Below are positions 1-8,415 of a DNA stretch of 24,932 nucleotides, one piece after another. The stretch lies in NCBI GenBank assembly GCA_964458015.1, contig CAYWGR010000078.1, positions 1 through 24,932 on the forward strand, given 5' to 3'. The translations under genes were made by a program, and so were the position numbers. The first letter of the stretch is position 1. Each line of letters opens with the position of its first letter. Under the pieces are notes generated by a model. It saw only the letters and a list, made by a program, of their open reading frames with translations, was not told where the DNA came from and did not search any database. This stretch comes from CAYWGR01 sp964458015 (GTDB lineage Bacteria; Planctomycetota; Planctomycetia; Pirellulales; Thermoguttaceae).

Positions 1-329
1 GGCCGATAAAAAGTGTCTTCCATGCCGTTGTCAGCGTCCACGGTGATTTGCGTCAGTGCATCCAGTGAATCGCCATCGACAAAATACGGCTGCCGCCTGC
101 GTCTTAGGAAATCGGTCACTTTGTTTTTGGCGGTTTGCCTTGCCCAGGCGAAGAAATTTGAACCTGGTTCAAAGGAATCGAACTTACTCCAAAGCACGAG
201 GCAGACCGACTGGAACAGGTCGTCGGCATCTTCCCAGCGTCGCACGACGGCAAAGATATAGCCATAGAGTTCGCTTCGGTGTCGCGTCACCAACTCGGAG
301 AAAACGGCATGTTTGTCGGGATCATTCAT
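1..329 (-). CDS. ECF RNA polymerase sigma factor, C-terminus cut by window edge
   Basis: About 109 codons of an extracytoplasmic-function sigma factor; the 3' end lies beyond base 1. The reading frame stays open from an ATG at 329 (starting MNDPDKHAVFSELV) to the window edge. Region 2 is recognisable: an acidic WEDADDLFQSVCLVLW segment (core-binding helix 2.2) followed by the FFAWARQTAKNKVTDFLRRR segment expected for -10 recognition (2.3/2.4). This pattern matches the planctomycete-type ECF family also seen three more times in this window. An in-frame GTG lies three codons upstream (338), so the start is not certain. Its likely partner, probably a FecR-type gene as in the other modules, would lie off the left edge. 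Region 4 is not visible. Confidence 0.85.
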   Translation of the reverse strand, partial: MNDPDKHAVFSELVTRHRSELYGYIFAVVRRWEDADDLFQSVCLVLWSKFDSFEPGSNFFAWARQTAKNKVTDFLRRRRQPYFVDGDSLDALTQITVDADNGMEDTFYR

Positions 330-795
330 CGGACGCACAATTTTGGGATGCCTGGATTGCCAAGGATCGATCAGGCAACGTTTTTCGGCCTTCGAGTAGT
401 CGGCCTCGGATCATCGGCAATCTAGGACGCCCTGGAATCTCGCCAATAGACCGTCGATAAGGCCACTGCCCGAAAGCAATTGCATACATAGATTGCAGGG
501 ATGTGTGTTTTTTAGCGCGCAAAATTCTCGGCTAATCGTTCCTCGTTCGGGCATCTGCCGCAAAATAGCCTCGGATAAGGACTTGCGATGCGGGTTTTCG
601 CCAGCTTTTATTGTACTTAGGAAGCTGCGCGGATTTCCAACGTCGGCGAGATTTTTTCGTAAAAAAACTTGCAGGGCTAAAAGATTGGTCTTTGGCAATA
701 CGCCAGAGGGGGGCGATTACACCTTCTGAAGCTAGCGCATCGGAAGGCAAAGCATGAGAAATCTTTGCGATTCTTCCGCGTAGTTTCCTGATAGG
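330..795. other. Intergenic region, 466 bp, no convincing gene
   Basis: It separates the end of the triple-receiver gene from the start of the sigma factor, both on the minus strand, so it should hold the terminator of the former and the promoter of the latter. Short open frames exist on both strands (for example 411-698 minus and 493-729 plus), but their translations resemble no family I know and none has a good ribosome binding site. I see no strong hairpin with a T-run. Confidence 0.5.
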
Positions 796-2571
796 TTACG
801 CCGGTGCTATCGCGGCCAAGTCGATGTCATAATCGGCCAGCAGGCGTTTCGGCAGAGGAATCCAGCGAGCCAGTTCCATGAAAAACTCTTTCCAGCGAAC
901 CGGCTTGGTGAGGAATCCGGAAGCGTCGTGCGAGATCATTTCCCGACGCACGCCGGCATTGGTTTCCACCGTCAGAATGACGATGGGGATGTCTTTTGTC
1001 AGGGGGTGATCCCTAAAACGGCTGAGAACGTAGTTGCCCTCGCCTTGGGGCATATTCAAATCCAACAAAATCAGGTCGGGACGTTCGCGCAAGCCCGTAT
1101 AGAAACCCGCCGTTCCGTTTTCCGCGGATTTTACTTCAATGCCGTAAGGCTGCACACGCAAGGTAATGGCCTTGGCAATGGTAGGGTCGTCGTCGATGCA
1201 AAGTAATCGGATCGCATGAGGATGTTCCGCGGTCGGCTCTTGTTCCGCCTCTCCGGCTTCTGAGGGTTCGGCCGTGAATGGCTCTGGAACAGTTGGCATC
1301 TCCTTGGGAACACCGCTTGCTTGCAGCACGCGAGCCAGCGGATCGATATTTTCATCGACCTTGGCAACCGGCACGATCTTTTCCAACTCAAGCAAGATAT
1401 TCGGTAATCCGATCGACGGGTCGAGGACGGTAAGGTTCGGATGGGGGGGGAATTTCTCCACGGGGATTTCGTTTTTGTGCCCAATCACCAGGATGGGCAG
1501 GCTCCGTGTAACGGGATGCTGGGCAAATCGAAATAGATTATCCAACAGTCGTTCCGGAGATTCCGCCTGGATGACCACAATATGCGGTTTTTCGGTAAAA
1601 CAGGTCCAAAAACATTCTTCCGCGTCGTGCGTTTTGAAAACCTCCACGCCGCGGGAAATTAGCTGCCGCCGGAGCATGTCGAGCGAGCCCTTTGAGTCGT
1701 CCAGGCATAAAACGCGGGCATGGCCGCATAGCGGCGTCACCAGTTCCGCGGGTGTCGCGGAAGCAGGCGTCTCGCCTGCCTGTGCAACGGGTTCGATATC
1801 GGCACTGCCAATCAAATTTTGGATGAGCGTTTTAAGTTCCAGCCAGGAGTGCGGAGTTTTTTCAATATAATGCGCATTCAGCGCGCGGCTTCGTTCCTTC
1901 GTGACTGGATCATTCAATGCCGTGTGGATAAGCACGGGAATCGAGGAATAGGCCGGATCCGACGCCATCATCTCGCATACGGCCAAGCCATTGCCTCCCG
2001 GCATGTTGACATCCAGGATCAATAGATCAGGCTTGACTTTCATTGCCCCGAAAAGTGCATGGGAAGAATCGGGCGATCGAAGCACGTTAAAGCCCAGTAG
2101 TTGCAATCTTCGTTGCAGGGCGAACGATACGACCGGATCGTCATCGGCGATGAGGATGGTCTTTTTGAGGGCAAAAGGACTCTTCTGCGCACTTGCAGGA
2201 TGCCCGGCTTCCGACTCTTTGTTTTCCTCTCCCGGTTTTGTTTCCGCCCCGGCCGTATCGGTTTGTTCTTCCTCGGGAAGGGATGACCAGCCCAAGGCAT
2301 CGGGAAGCGATGTTTTTATGTCCAAAAACTGCCGAACCCGATCGGTCGCATCGAGGATGACGTGCGATTTCACGGACCCATAGGACGGCGGTGATTTCTT
2401 CGGCGGCAGTTCTTCACCGCGGTATTGATATCTTCGTTTTCGCGTCCAGCGTTCTCGCAGCACGAGCCACGCGATTAAAGCCACCCCTAAAAAAAAGGCA
2501 GAAGCCGTAATCGTAAGCACCGTATCGGTGGATAGCTGATCGAAAAATCCCATGAATATCAGTTTATGCAT
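796..2571 (-). CDS. Membrane-anchored triple-receiver response regulator without output domain
   Basis: 591 residues. One N-terminal membrane helix (about residues 22-38, SAFFLGVALIAWLVL) followed by a basic stop-transfer RERWTRKRR, so the rest should be cytoplasmic. Three receiver (REC) domains follow. REC1 is at 138-252 with DDD 143-145, phosphoacceptor D187, T217 and K238. REC2 is at 286-400. REC3 is at 454-570 with DDD 460-462, D504, T534 and K556. REC2 keeps DD 291-292 but has Q335 where the phosphoacceptor aspartate should be, so it is probably not phosphorylated. Linkers rich in E, A and P separate the domains. There is no DNA-binding, GGDEF or other effector domain. The ATG at 2571 has a strong GGGAGG site 8 nt upstream. 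It is divergent from the hybrid kinase at 2746, its likely phosphodonor (inference from position). Confidence 0.88.
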   Translation of the reverse strand: MHKLIFMGFFDQLSTDTVLTITASAFFLGVALIAWLVLRERWTRKRRYQYRGEELPPKKSPPSYGSVKSHVILDATDRVRQFLDIKTSLPDALGWSSLPEEEQTDTAGAETKPGEENKESEAGHPASAQKSPFALKKTILIADDDPVVSFALQRRLQLLGFNVLRSPDSSHALFGAMKVKPDLLILDVNMPGGNGLAVCEMMASDPAYSSIPVLIHTALNDPVTKERSRALNAHYIEKTPHSWLELKTLIQNLIGSADIEPVAQAGETPASATPAELVTPLCGHARVLCLDDSKGSLDMLRRQLISRGVEVFKTHDAEECFWTCFTEKPHIVVIQAESPERLLDNLFRFAQHPVTRSLPILVIGHKNEIPVEKFPPHPNLTVLDPSIGLPNILLELEKIVPVAKVDENIDPLARVLQASGVPKEMPTVPEPFTAEPSEAGEAEQEPTAEHPHAIRLLCIDDDPTIAKAITLRVQPYGIEVKSAENGTAGFYTGLRERPDLILLDLNMPQGEGNYVLSRFRDHPLTKDIPIVILTVETNAGVRREMISHDASGFLTKPVRWKEFFMELARWIPLPKRLLADYDIDLAAIAPA

Positions 2572-2745
2572 TACAACCTCCCGACAAACATACGTTGTCG
2601 TGAGAAAATACCAAGGTACTACAATAGTGGAAAAAATCGCCTATCGGCATCCTCCACCGCCCCGATAGCAAGCCCTCAATAAAACCCTATGTTTGCAAGA
2701 AGGCCAATATCCTCCAAATTATCGTGAACGAGGCGTAATGCGCCG

Positions 2746-5700
2746 ATGAGCAATCGCGGAATGCGCTGTCATTACCTGTTTCCTTGGTTCCTGCTTGCGG
2801 GGATGCTCTGTTCGTCGCACGCTTGGGCAGCCGACAACGCAAGCGAAACCAATCGCGCCGAGGTGGTTCGCATCGGCGTCCTAGCGATCCGCGGAAAACC
2901 GGTATGTTTTGAACAATGGGGGCCGACAGCCGACTATCTAACAGCCCGCATCCCCAATCATCGTTTCATCATTATACCGCTTGCATATCGCGACGTTGAA
3001 ATGGCGGTAGAACGGCGCGAGATCGATTTCGTGCTTGTCAATTCCGCCTTGTATATCTTGATCGAAACGCGATACGATGTCGGCCGCATCGCAACGATGA
3101 AAACTTTTTTCCAAGGCAAACCTTATGCCTATTACGGCGGCGTGATATTCTCTCTTTCGGATCGAACGGAATTTGCATCGCTCTATGATCTTCGGAATCG
3201 CGATATCATGGCGGTTGATTCCAATTCGCTCGGCGGCTGGATCGCCGCGTGCCGTGAATTTTTCCATCAGGGCATTGATCCCAATAGCGACATGCACAGC
3301 ATACGTTTTGCGGGCACCCACGAAGCCGTGATCGAAGCGATTCGCAACAGCCAAGCGGATGCCGGAATCGTCCGGACCGGCGTGCTCGAGCAAATGGCGA
3401 TGGAAGGCAAAATCAATCTTCACGAGTTTCGCGTATTCCATGATCATGGCGGCGAGCAATATCCGGCGCCGTTTTTACATTCAACGCAGATGTATCCTCA
3501 ATGGCCCATGGCAAGGCTATCGCATGTGTCCAAAGAGCTATCCGAACAGGTGGCGATTGCTTTACTTCAAATGCCCGTCGATTGCCGCGCGGCCAGTGCC
3601 GCGGACTGCGCCGGTTGGACGATTCCATTGAGTTATGAACCGGTGCGCGATTGCCTGCGTGAGCTGCATCTGCCTCCCTTCGTGCAAGAACAGGTGACCA
3701 TCGGCGCGGCAGCCCGGCAACTTTGGCCGGTCTTGGCGGGTTGCGGCGCATTAGTCGGATTACTGACCGTGGGCGCCGGCTATTATCTGCGTCTTAATCG
3801 GCGCTTGCATACGGCCATTGCGGAAAAGAAACAGGAATTGGAATTCCGCCGACGCACGGAGAATATGCTGCGCAAATTAACCCAGGCCGTTGAGCAAAGT
3901 CCCTCGGCCATCGTCATCACGGATCGCGACGGCAGTATTGAATATGTCAATCCCAAGTTCACCACCCGCACCGGCTACACCTTCGAGGAACTCTGGGGGC
4001 AGAATCCCCGCATCTTGAAATCGGGAAGAACATCCGATGAGGAATACCGGTGCCTTTGGGAAACAATCCTTTCCGGCATGGAATGGCGGGGAGAATTTTA
4101 TAACAAAACGAAGAACGGCGAGTATTTTTGGGAGTATGCCGTTATCGCGCCCATTAAAAATGCCGACGGGGTCATCACGCATTTCGTCGCCATCAAGGAA
4201 GACATCACGGAGGAGAAAAATGTGCAGCAAGCACTGGTTGAGAGTGAGAATCGACTTCGCCTTCTGCTCGACTCCACGGCAGAGGCCATCTACGGCGTGG
4301 ATTTGAATGGCAATTGTACGTTCTGCAATCCTTCATGCCTCCATCTTCTCGGATATGAAAAGGCCGAGGAATTGCTTGGAAAAAACATGCATGACCTATG
4401 CCATCACAGCCACGAGGATGGCAGACCGATGCCGATGCAGGATTGCCGTATTCATAAAGCCCTCAAGTCCGGCGAGGGCATCCACTCCGACCATGAAGTT
4501 TACTGGCGAGCGGATGGATCATGCTTCCCCGCCGAGTATTGGGCGCATCCGCAATGGAGCGGCAAGGTCATCGTCGGCGGGGTCGTGGCATTTATCGATA
4601 TTACGCAGCGAAAGCAAATCGACAATGTTCTGAAGAAGACCAACAACGAACTCATGCAGGCGAATCTCGCGTTGGATCGCGCCAACGAAGCAAAGAGCGA
4701 GTTTTTGGCCAGCATGAGCCATGAAATCAGAACGCCGCTCAATGCCATCGTCGGCATGACCGGATTGCTTTTGGACACCAAGCTAAGCCACGAGCAGCAG
4801 GATTGCGCGGAAACCATACGATCTAGCAGCGAAATCCTTTTGATCCTCATCAATAATATCCTTGATTATTCCAAGATCGAAGCGGCCAAGATGGAACTGG
4901 AATCCCATCCGTTCGATCTCGGCCAGTGCATCGAGGAAGCCTTGGAACTCGTCGCCCCCAAGGCACGAGAAAAGGGAATCGAAATCGCCTATCGAATCAT
5001 GGGCGATTTGCCGTACTACTTCGTCGGAGATATGACCCGACTGCGTCAGATACTCGTCAATCTTTTCGCCAACGGCGTGAAATTCACGGAACACGGCGAA
5101 GTTTTATTGATGGTTTCGGGAACCTCGCGTGAAGGAGAGTTATACGAACTTCATTTCGCCGTAAAAGACACCGGCATTGGCATTCCGCCGGACGTTCAGA
5201 ACCGACTGTTCCATTCGTTTAGTCAGGTAGACGCCTCGACCACGCGGCGGTTCGGCGGCACGGGATTGGGATTAGCGATCAGTCGCCGACTGAGCGAATT
5301 GATGGGCGGCCGCATGTGGGTCGAAAGCTCCGGCGTGCCTGGGGAAGGCTCGACATTTCATTTCACCGTCGTACTGACCGCCCCCACGCAGCCGGCGATG
5401 CCGGAAGACGATCCAGATTTAGCCCTTCTCAAAGATCGCCGCATCTTGATCGTGGACGACAGCACGGCCAACCGCGACATCCTGACGTTGCATACTTCAC
5501 GTTGGCGCATGAAGCCGACTTCCGTGGCATCGGGACGGGAAGCGATCGACCGCATTAGCCGCGGAGAGGATTACGACATTGCCGTCCTCGATATGCAAAT
5601 GCCCGAAATGGACGGCCGCGAATTGGCCAAAGCCATCAAAAACCTTCCTTGCGGACAGAAAGTGCCTTTGATTCTGCTTGCCTCGATCGGACTGAGGATT

Positions 5701-6750
5701 ACCGATGCGGAATGCAACATGTTTGTCGCGAGGATTTCGAAACCCATCAAGGCGAACCGTTTGCGTGAGACTCTGATTGCAATTTTCAAAAACGCGGCCT
5801 CGACGAAAATACTGCCTGCGGAATCGTCCACAGAGGCCGGTAAAAAGCCGCCGGCACGGCCCATGCGGATATTATTGGCCGAGGACAATCCCATCAACCA
5901 AAAAGTTGCGATCAAGATGCTCTCGAAGTTGGGTTATCGAGCCGATGTCGTGGCGAACGGTCACGAAGTGCTGGATTCGCTCTTTAGCGTTGCCTACGAC
6001 GTCATCCTGATGGATTGCCAAATGCCGGAGATGGACGGCTACGAAGCCACGAGACAAATCCGCCAACGTCAGCAAGAACACCGCCTGCACCCCATCTATA
6101 TCATCGCCATGACGGCACATGCTTTGCAAGGCGACCAAGAACAATGCCTGGCCGTCGGCATGGATGATTATTTATCGAAACCGGTGCGAACCAACGAGTT
6201 GCATGCGGCTCTCGAACGAGGGTGGGCCGCGATCAGCGCTCAATCCCACTTCAAAGATATTGACGCCTCCTCGGCAAATAATGTTTCTCCCCCAAGCACA
6301 GAACTTTCGGCGGAAAAATCGGAAACTGCCGAGATCCAATCCACTACTTCTTTCACGCAGGAATCATCCACCATGGACAACACGACATCCCCTCAAGCAA
6401 CGTTCGTTCTCGATGAAGAGGCCCTGGCCATCGTATCGGACCAAGATCCCGAAGGATTGCGGGAACTGATTGATCTTTATCTGCAACAAGCCGACGAAAC
6501 TATTCCGGCTATCCAACAAGCCATTGCCGCGGGCGAGGCTAACAACGTCAATCAACTAGCGCACCGCTTAGCAGGCGCCAGCGCCGTTTGCGGAGCAGCT
6601 CCCCTGGTTCCGCCATTGCGCGAGTTGGAAAAACAAGGCAAGGAAAACCAGTTAGGCGACGCGGAAAAAGTCCTTAACCAAGTGAAAGAGCTTCTAGCGA
6701 TCGGTCGGAATTGCCTGATGGAGTATGTCCAGGCCGCCCAACGCGATTAA
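2746..6750 (+). CDS. Hybrid sensor histidine kinase with PhnD-like sensor, 2 PAS, 2 REC and Hpt
   Basis: 1334 residues; a complete phosphorelay in one chain. Signal peptide 1-29 (cleavage near AWA-AD). Periplasmic phosphate/phosphonate-binding-like (PhnD/PF12974-type) domain at about 40-315, with VRIGVLAIRGKP near the start and AGIVRTGVLE at 206-215. Membrane helix 325-348. PAS domains at about 375-490 and 500-622. HisKA has H659 in SHEIRTPLN. HATPase carries DTGIGIP (808-814) and GGTGLGLAI (837-845). REC1 spans 898-1015 (DD 904-905, D949, K999); REC2 spans 1040-1160 (ED 1046-1047, D1090, T1123, K1145). Hpt spans about 1225-1325 with H1273 in AHRLAG, where alanine replaces the usual lysine. 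The ATG at 2746 has GAGG about 14 nt upstream, a loose spacing; an in-frame ATG five codons on is an alternative. The ligand is not deducible; a small anion is only suggested by the fold. Confidence 0.9.
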   Translation: MSNRGMRCHYLFPWFLLAGMLCSSHAWAADNASETNRAEVVRIGVLAIRGKPVCFEQWGPTADYLTARIPNHRFIIIPLAYRDVEMAVERREIDFVLVNSALYILIETRYDVGRIATMKTFFQGKPYAYYGGVIFSLSDRTEFASLYDLRNRDIMAVDSNSLGGWIAACREFFHQGIDPNSDMHSIRFAGTHEAVIEAIRNSQADAGIVRTGVLEQMAMEGKINLHEFRVFHDHGGEQYPAPFLHSTQMYPQWPMARLSHVSKELSEQVAIALLQMPVDCRAASAADCAGWTIPLSYEPVRDCLRELHLPPFVQEQVTIGAAARQLWPVLAGCGALVGLLTVGAGYYLRLNRRLHTAIAEKKQELEFRRRTENMLRKLTQAVEQSPSAIVITDRDGSIEYVNPKFTTRTGYTFEELWGQNPRILKSGRTSDEEYRCLWETILSGMEWRGEFYNKTKNGEYFWEYAVIAPIKNADGVITHFVAIKEDITEEKNVQQALVESENRLRLLLDSTAEAIYGVDLNGNCTFCNPSCLHLLGYEKAEELLGKNMHDLCHHSHEDGRPMPMQDCRIHKALKSGEGIHSDHEVYWRADGSCFPAEYWAHPQWSGKVIVGGVVAFIDITQRKQIDNVLKKTNNELMQANLALDRANEAKSEFLASMSHEIRTPLNAIVGMTGLLLDTKLSHEQQDCAETIRSSSEILLILINNILDYSKIEAAKMELESHPFDLGQCIEEALELVAPKAREKGIEIAYRIMGDLPYYFVGDMTRLRQILVNLFANGVKFTEHGEVLLMVSGTSREGELYELHFAVKDTGIGIPPDVQNRLFHSFSQVDASTTRRFGGTGLGLAISRRLSELMGGRMWVESSGVPGEGSTFHFTVVLTAPTQPAMPEDDPDLALLKDRRILIVDDSTANRDILTLHTSRWRMKPTSVASGREAIDRISRGEDYDIAVLDMQMPEMDGRELAKAIKNLPCGQKVPLILLASIGLRITDAECNMFVARISKPIKANRLRETLIAIFKNAASTKILPAESSTEAGKKPPARPMRILLAEDNPINQKVAIKMLSKLGYRADVVANGHEVLDSLFSVAYDVILMDCQMPEMDGYEATRQIRQRQQEHRLHPIYIIAMTAHALQGDQEQCLAVGMDDYLSKPVRTNELHAALERGWAAISAQSHFKDIDASSANNVSPPSTELSAEKSETAEIQSTTSFTQESSTMDNTTSPQATFVLDEEALAIVSDQDPEGLRELIDLYLQQADETIPAIQQAIAAGEANNVNQLAHRLAGASAVCGAAPLVPPLRELEKQGKENQLGDAEKVLNQVKELLAIGRNCLMEYVQAAQRD

Positions 6751-6815
6751 CGTTAGCAAGCAGCAAGGCATGATGCTCTTTTTATGCCCTCGGAAGACAA
6801 AAATCTTGGATTGAC

Positions 6816-6990
6816 TCTTAGGGCCTATCTCAAACCATGAAAAACAAGTCCCCTCGCCCTCCGGGAGAGGGTTAGGGTGAGGGCTGTTTGCCCAAAAAGC
6901 ATCACTTTTTCCACGTAGGTCGCCTTTCAAAGCCCTCACCCCCGGCCCCTCTCCCAAAGGGAGAGGGGACAGTATTGGGATAGGCCCTTA
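6816..6990. repeat. MITE-like palindromic element between convergent genes
   Basis: About 175 bp with matching ends. AGGGCCTATCTCAA (6820-6833) is the near-perfect inverse of TTGGGATAGGCCCT (6975-6988), one mismatch in 14. Inside are two GC-rich arms, around 6852-6887 (CCCTCGCCCTCCGGGAGAGG...) and 6929-6970 (...GCCCTCACCCCCGGCCCC), largely complementary to each other, so the RNA would fold into a long hairpin. No transposase or other gene is inside. This is the architecture of short palindromic or MITE-like dispersed elements. It lies between the convergent kinase and sugar porter genes, so it may act as a bidirectional terminator. I see no clear target-site duplication. Confidence 0.6.
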
Positions 6991-8415
6991 ATCAATGCCT
7001 AGTTCTCGCTGGATCTGTTCAAGCGAGACGCCTTTGGTTTCCGGCAAATACTTCCACACCATAACCAATTGCAAAACCATCATTGCCGAGAAAAACACGA
7101 ACGGACCGCTTTTTGAAACGTCGGCGATTACGGGAAACGTCCAACTGACGATCGCGCACCAAAACCAGTGCGTGAAGCTGCCCAACGCTTGCCCCCGTGC
7201 TCGGACACGGTTGGGAAAAATCTCACTGATGAACACCCATATCACCGAGCCTTGCGAGAAGGCGAAGAAAGCGATGTAGCCGATCAAGCTGCCCAGCACC
7301 AATGGTCCAACGACCGCTTGGTAGGATTCCGGCAGTCTCCCCTGGCTGATCTGATCGCTCACCCAAAATGCGACGGCCGTCGCGGCCAAGCACACGGCCA
7401 ACCCCGCAGCGCCGATCAAAAGCAGTTTCTTGCGGCCGAACCGGTCGATGACCGTCATGGCAATCAAGGTGAAACACAGGTTCGTCAGGCCGATGATGAC
7501 GGATTGCAACAAGGCTCCGGCCTGTTCTGCCCCGGCCATCCGAAAAATGTCGGCCGTATAATAGATCAAGGCGTTGATGCCGGCCAACTGATTGAACGAT
7601 GCCACCATGAATGCCAGCAGAATCGGCTTCAAGTATTTGCGACGGAAGAAAGGTTCATCCGTACCAACGGTTTCTTCATGCAATGATTCCACAATCTCTC
7701 GAAGCACCACATCTGCGTCTTCGTTGCCGAGTTTACGCAACACTTGCAAAGCGTCGTCGCGACGGTGTTTTTTCGTCAACCAGCGAGGACTTTCCGGGAT
7801 TGGCAGCAGAAACAGCAGAAAGAGAACCGCCGGCCCCGCGACGATTCCCAACATCCAACGCCATGCCATGGGATCGCCGGCGGTCAAGGCCGCAATCACA
7901 TAGTTCGAGAAATAGGCGACGAGGATGCCCGCCACGACATTCAATTGGCTGACCGCCACCAAGCGTCCGCGTGCATGGGGCGGGGCGATTTCAGCAATAT
8001 ACATCGGCGACACGACCGAAGCGCCGCCGATGGCCAATCCGCCTATTAAACGGAATACGATGAGCGAGGACCAATTCCAAGCCAAGCCGCATCCCAATGC
8101 CGAGACGAAATACAACACTGCCAAGCACATCAGCACGGGCTTGCGCCCTAGATGTTCAGCAGGCTTGCCGGCCGCTAATGATCCGATGATGGTGCCCAGC
8201 AGTGCACTGGCCACGGTGAAACCGAGCTGCCCGCTGGTGAGCTGGAACATGCCGCGCAGCATTTCGGTGGTGCCCGAGATGACGGCCGTATCAAAGCCGA
8301 ATAAAAAGCCGCCCATCGCGGCAACCAAGGTGCTGCCGAGCAGATATCCGTTCAATTTCACGATTGTGGTATTCCGTTGTTGGATTATTTTCGCCAAGTT
8401 GATTTCAGATTCCAA
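6988..8415 (-). CDS. MFS sugar porter (sugar:H+ symporter family)
   Basis: 475 residues with 12 predicted membrane helices. Sugar-porter signatures are all present: GFLFGFDTAVISG (36-48), GRK after TM2 (90-92), PESPRW (207-212), QLAGINALIYY (276-286), DRFGRKK (324-330), SEIFPNRVRARG (397-408) and PETKG (458-462). The family imports hexoses or pentoses with protons across the inner membrane. It is the last gene of module 1 and overlaps the 3' end of the GH32 gene by 31 bp, which suggests translational coupling and a fructose or glucose substrate (inference). The start used is TTG at 8415 with a weak GGACG upstream; there is no ATG before TM1, so the exact start is uncertain. The stop codon is contributed by the end of the palindromic element at 6816-6990. 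Confidence 0.9.
   Translation of the reverse strand: MESEINLAKIIQQRNTTIVKLNGYLLGSTLVAAMGGFLFGFDTAVISGTTEMLRGMFQLTSGQLGFTVASALLGTIIGSLAAGKPAEHLGRKPVLMCLAVLYFVSALGCGLAWNWSSLIVFRLIGGLAIGGASVVSPMYIAEIAPPHARGRLVAVSQLNVVAGILVAYFSNYVIAALTAGDPMAWRWMLGIVAGPAVLFLLFLLPIPESPRWLTKKHRRDDALQVLRKLGNEDADVVLREIVESLHEETVGTDEPFFRRKYLKPILLAFMVASFNQLAGINALIYYTADIFRMAGAEQAGALLQSVIIGLTNLCFTLIAMTVIDRFGRKKLLLIGAAGLAVCLAATAVAFWVSDQISQGRLPESYQAVVGPLVLGSLIGYIAFFAFSQGSVIWVFISEIFPNRVRARGQALGSFTHWFWCAIVSWTFPVIADVSKSGPFVFFSAMMVLQLVMVWKYLPETKGVSLEQIQRELGID

Noticed and set aside
411..729. Overlapping open frames on both strands in the gap before the first sigma gene
   Set aside because: No recognisable family, no ribosome binding site, and odd residue composition; treated as chance frames.
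1274..1870. 198-residue open frame opposite the triple-receiver gene
   Set aside because: Lies entirely antisense to a clear three-REC gene and reads as a low-quality shadow.
2595..2625. Possible promoter TTGTCG - TACAAT for the hybrid kinase
   Set aside because: The 19-bp spacer and poor -35 box make it too weak to list.
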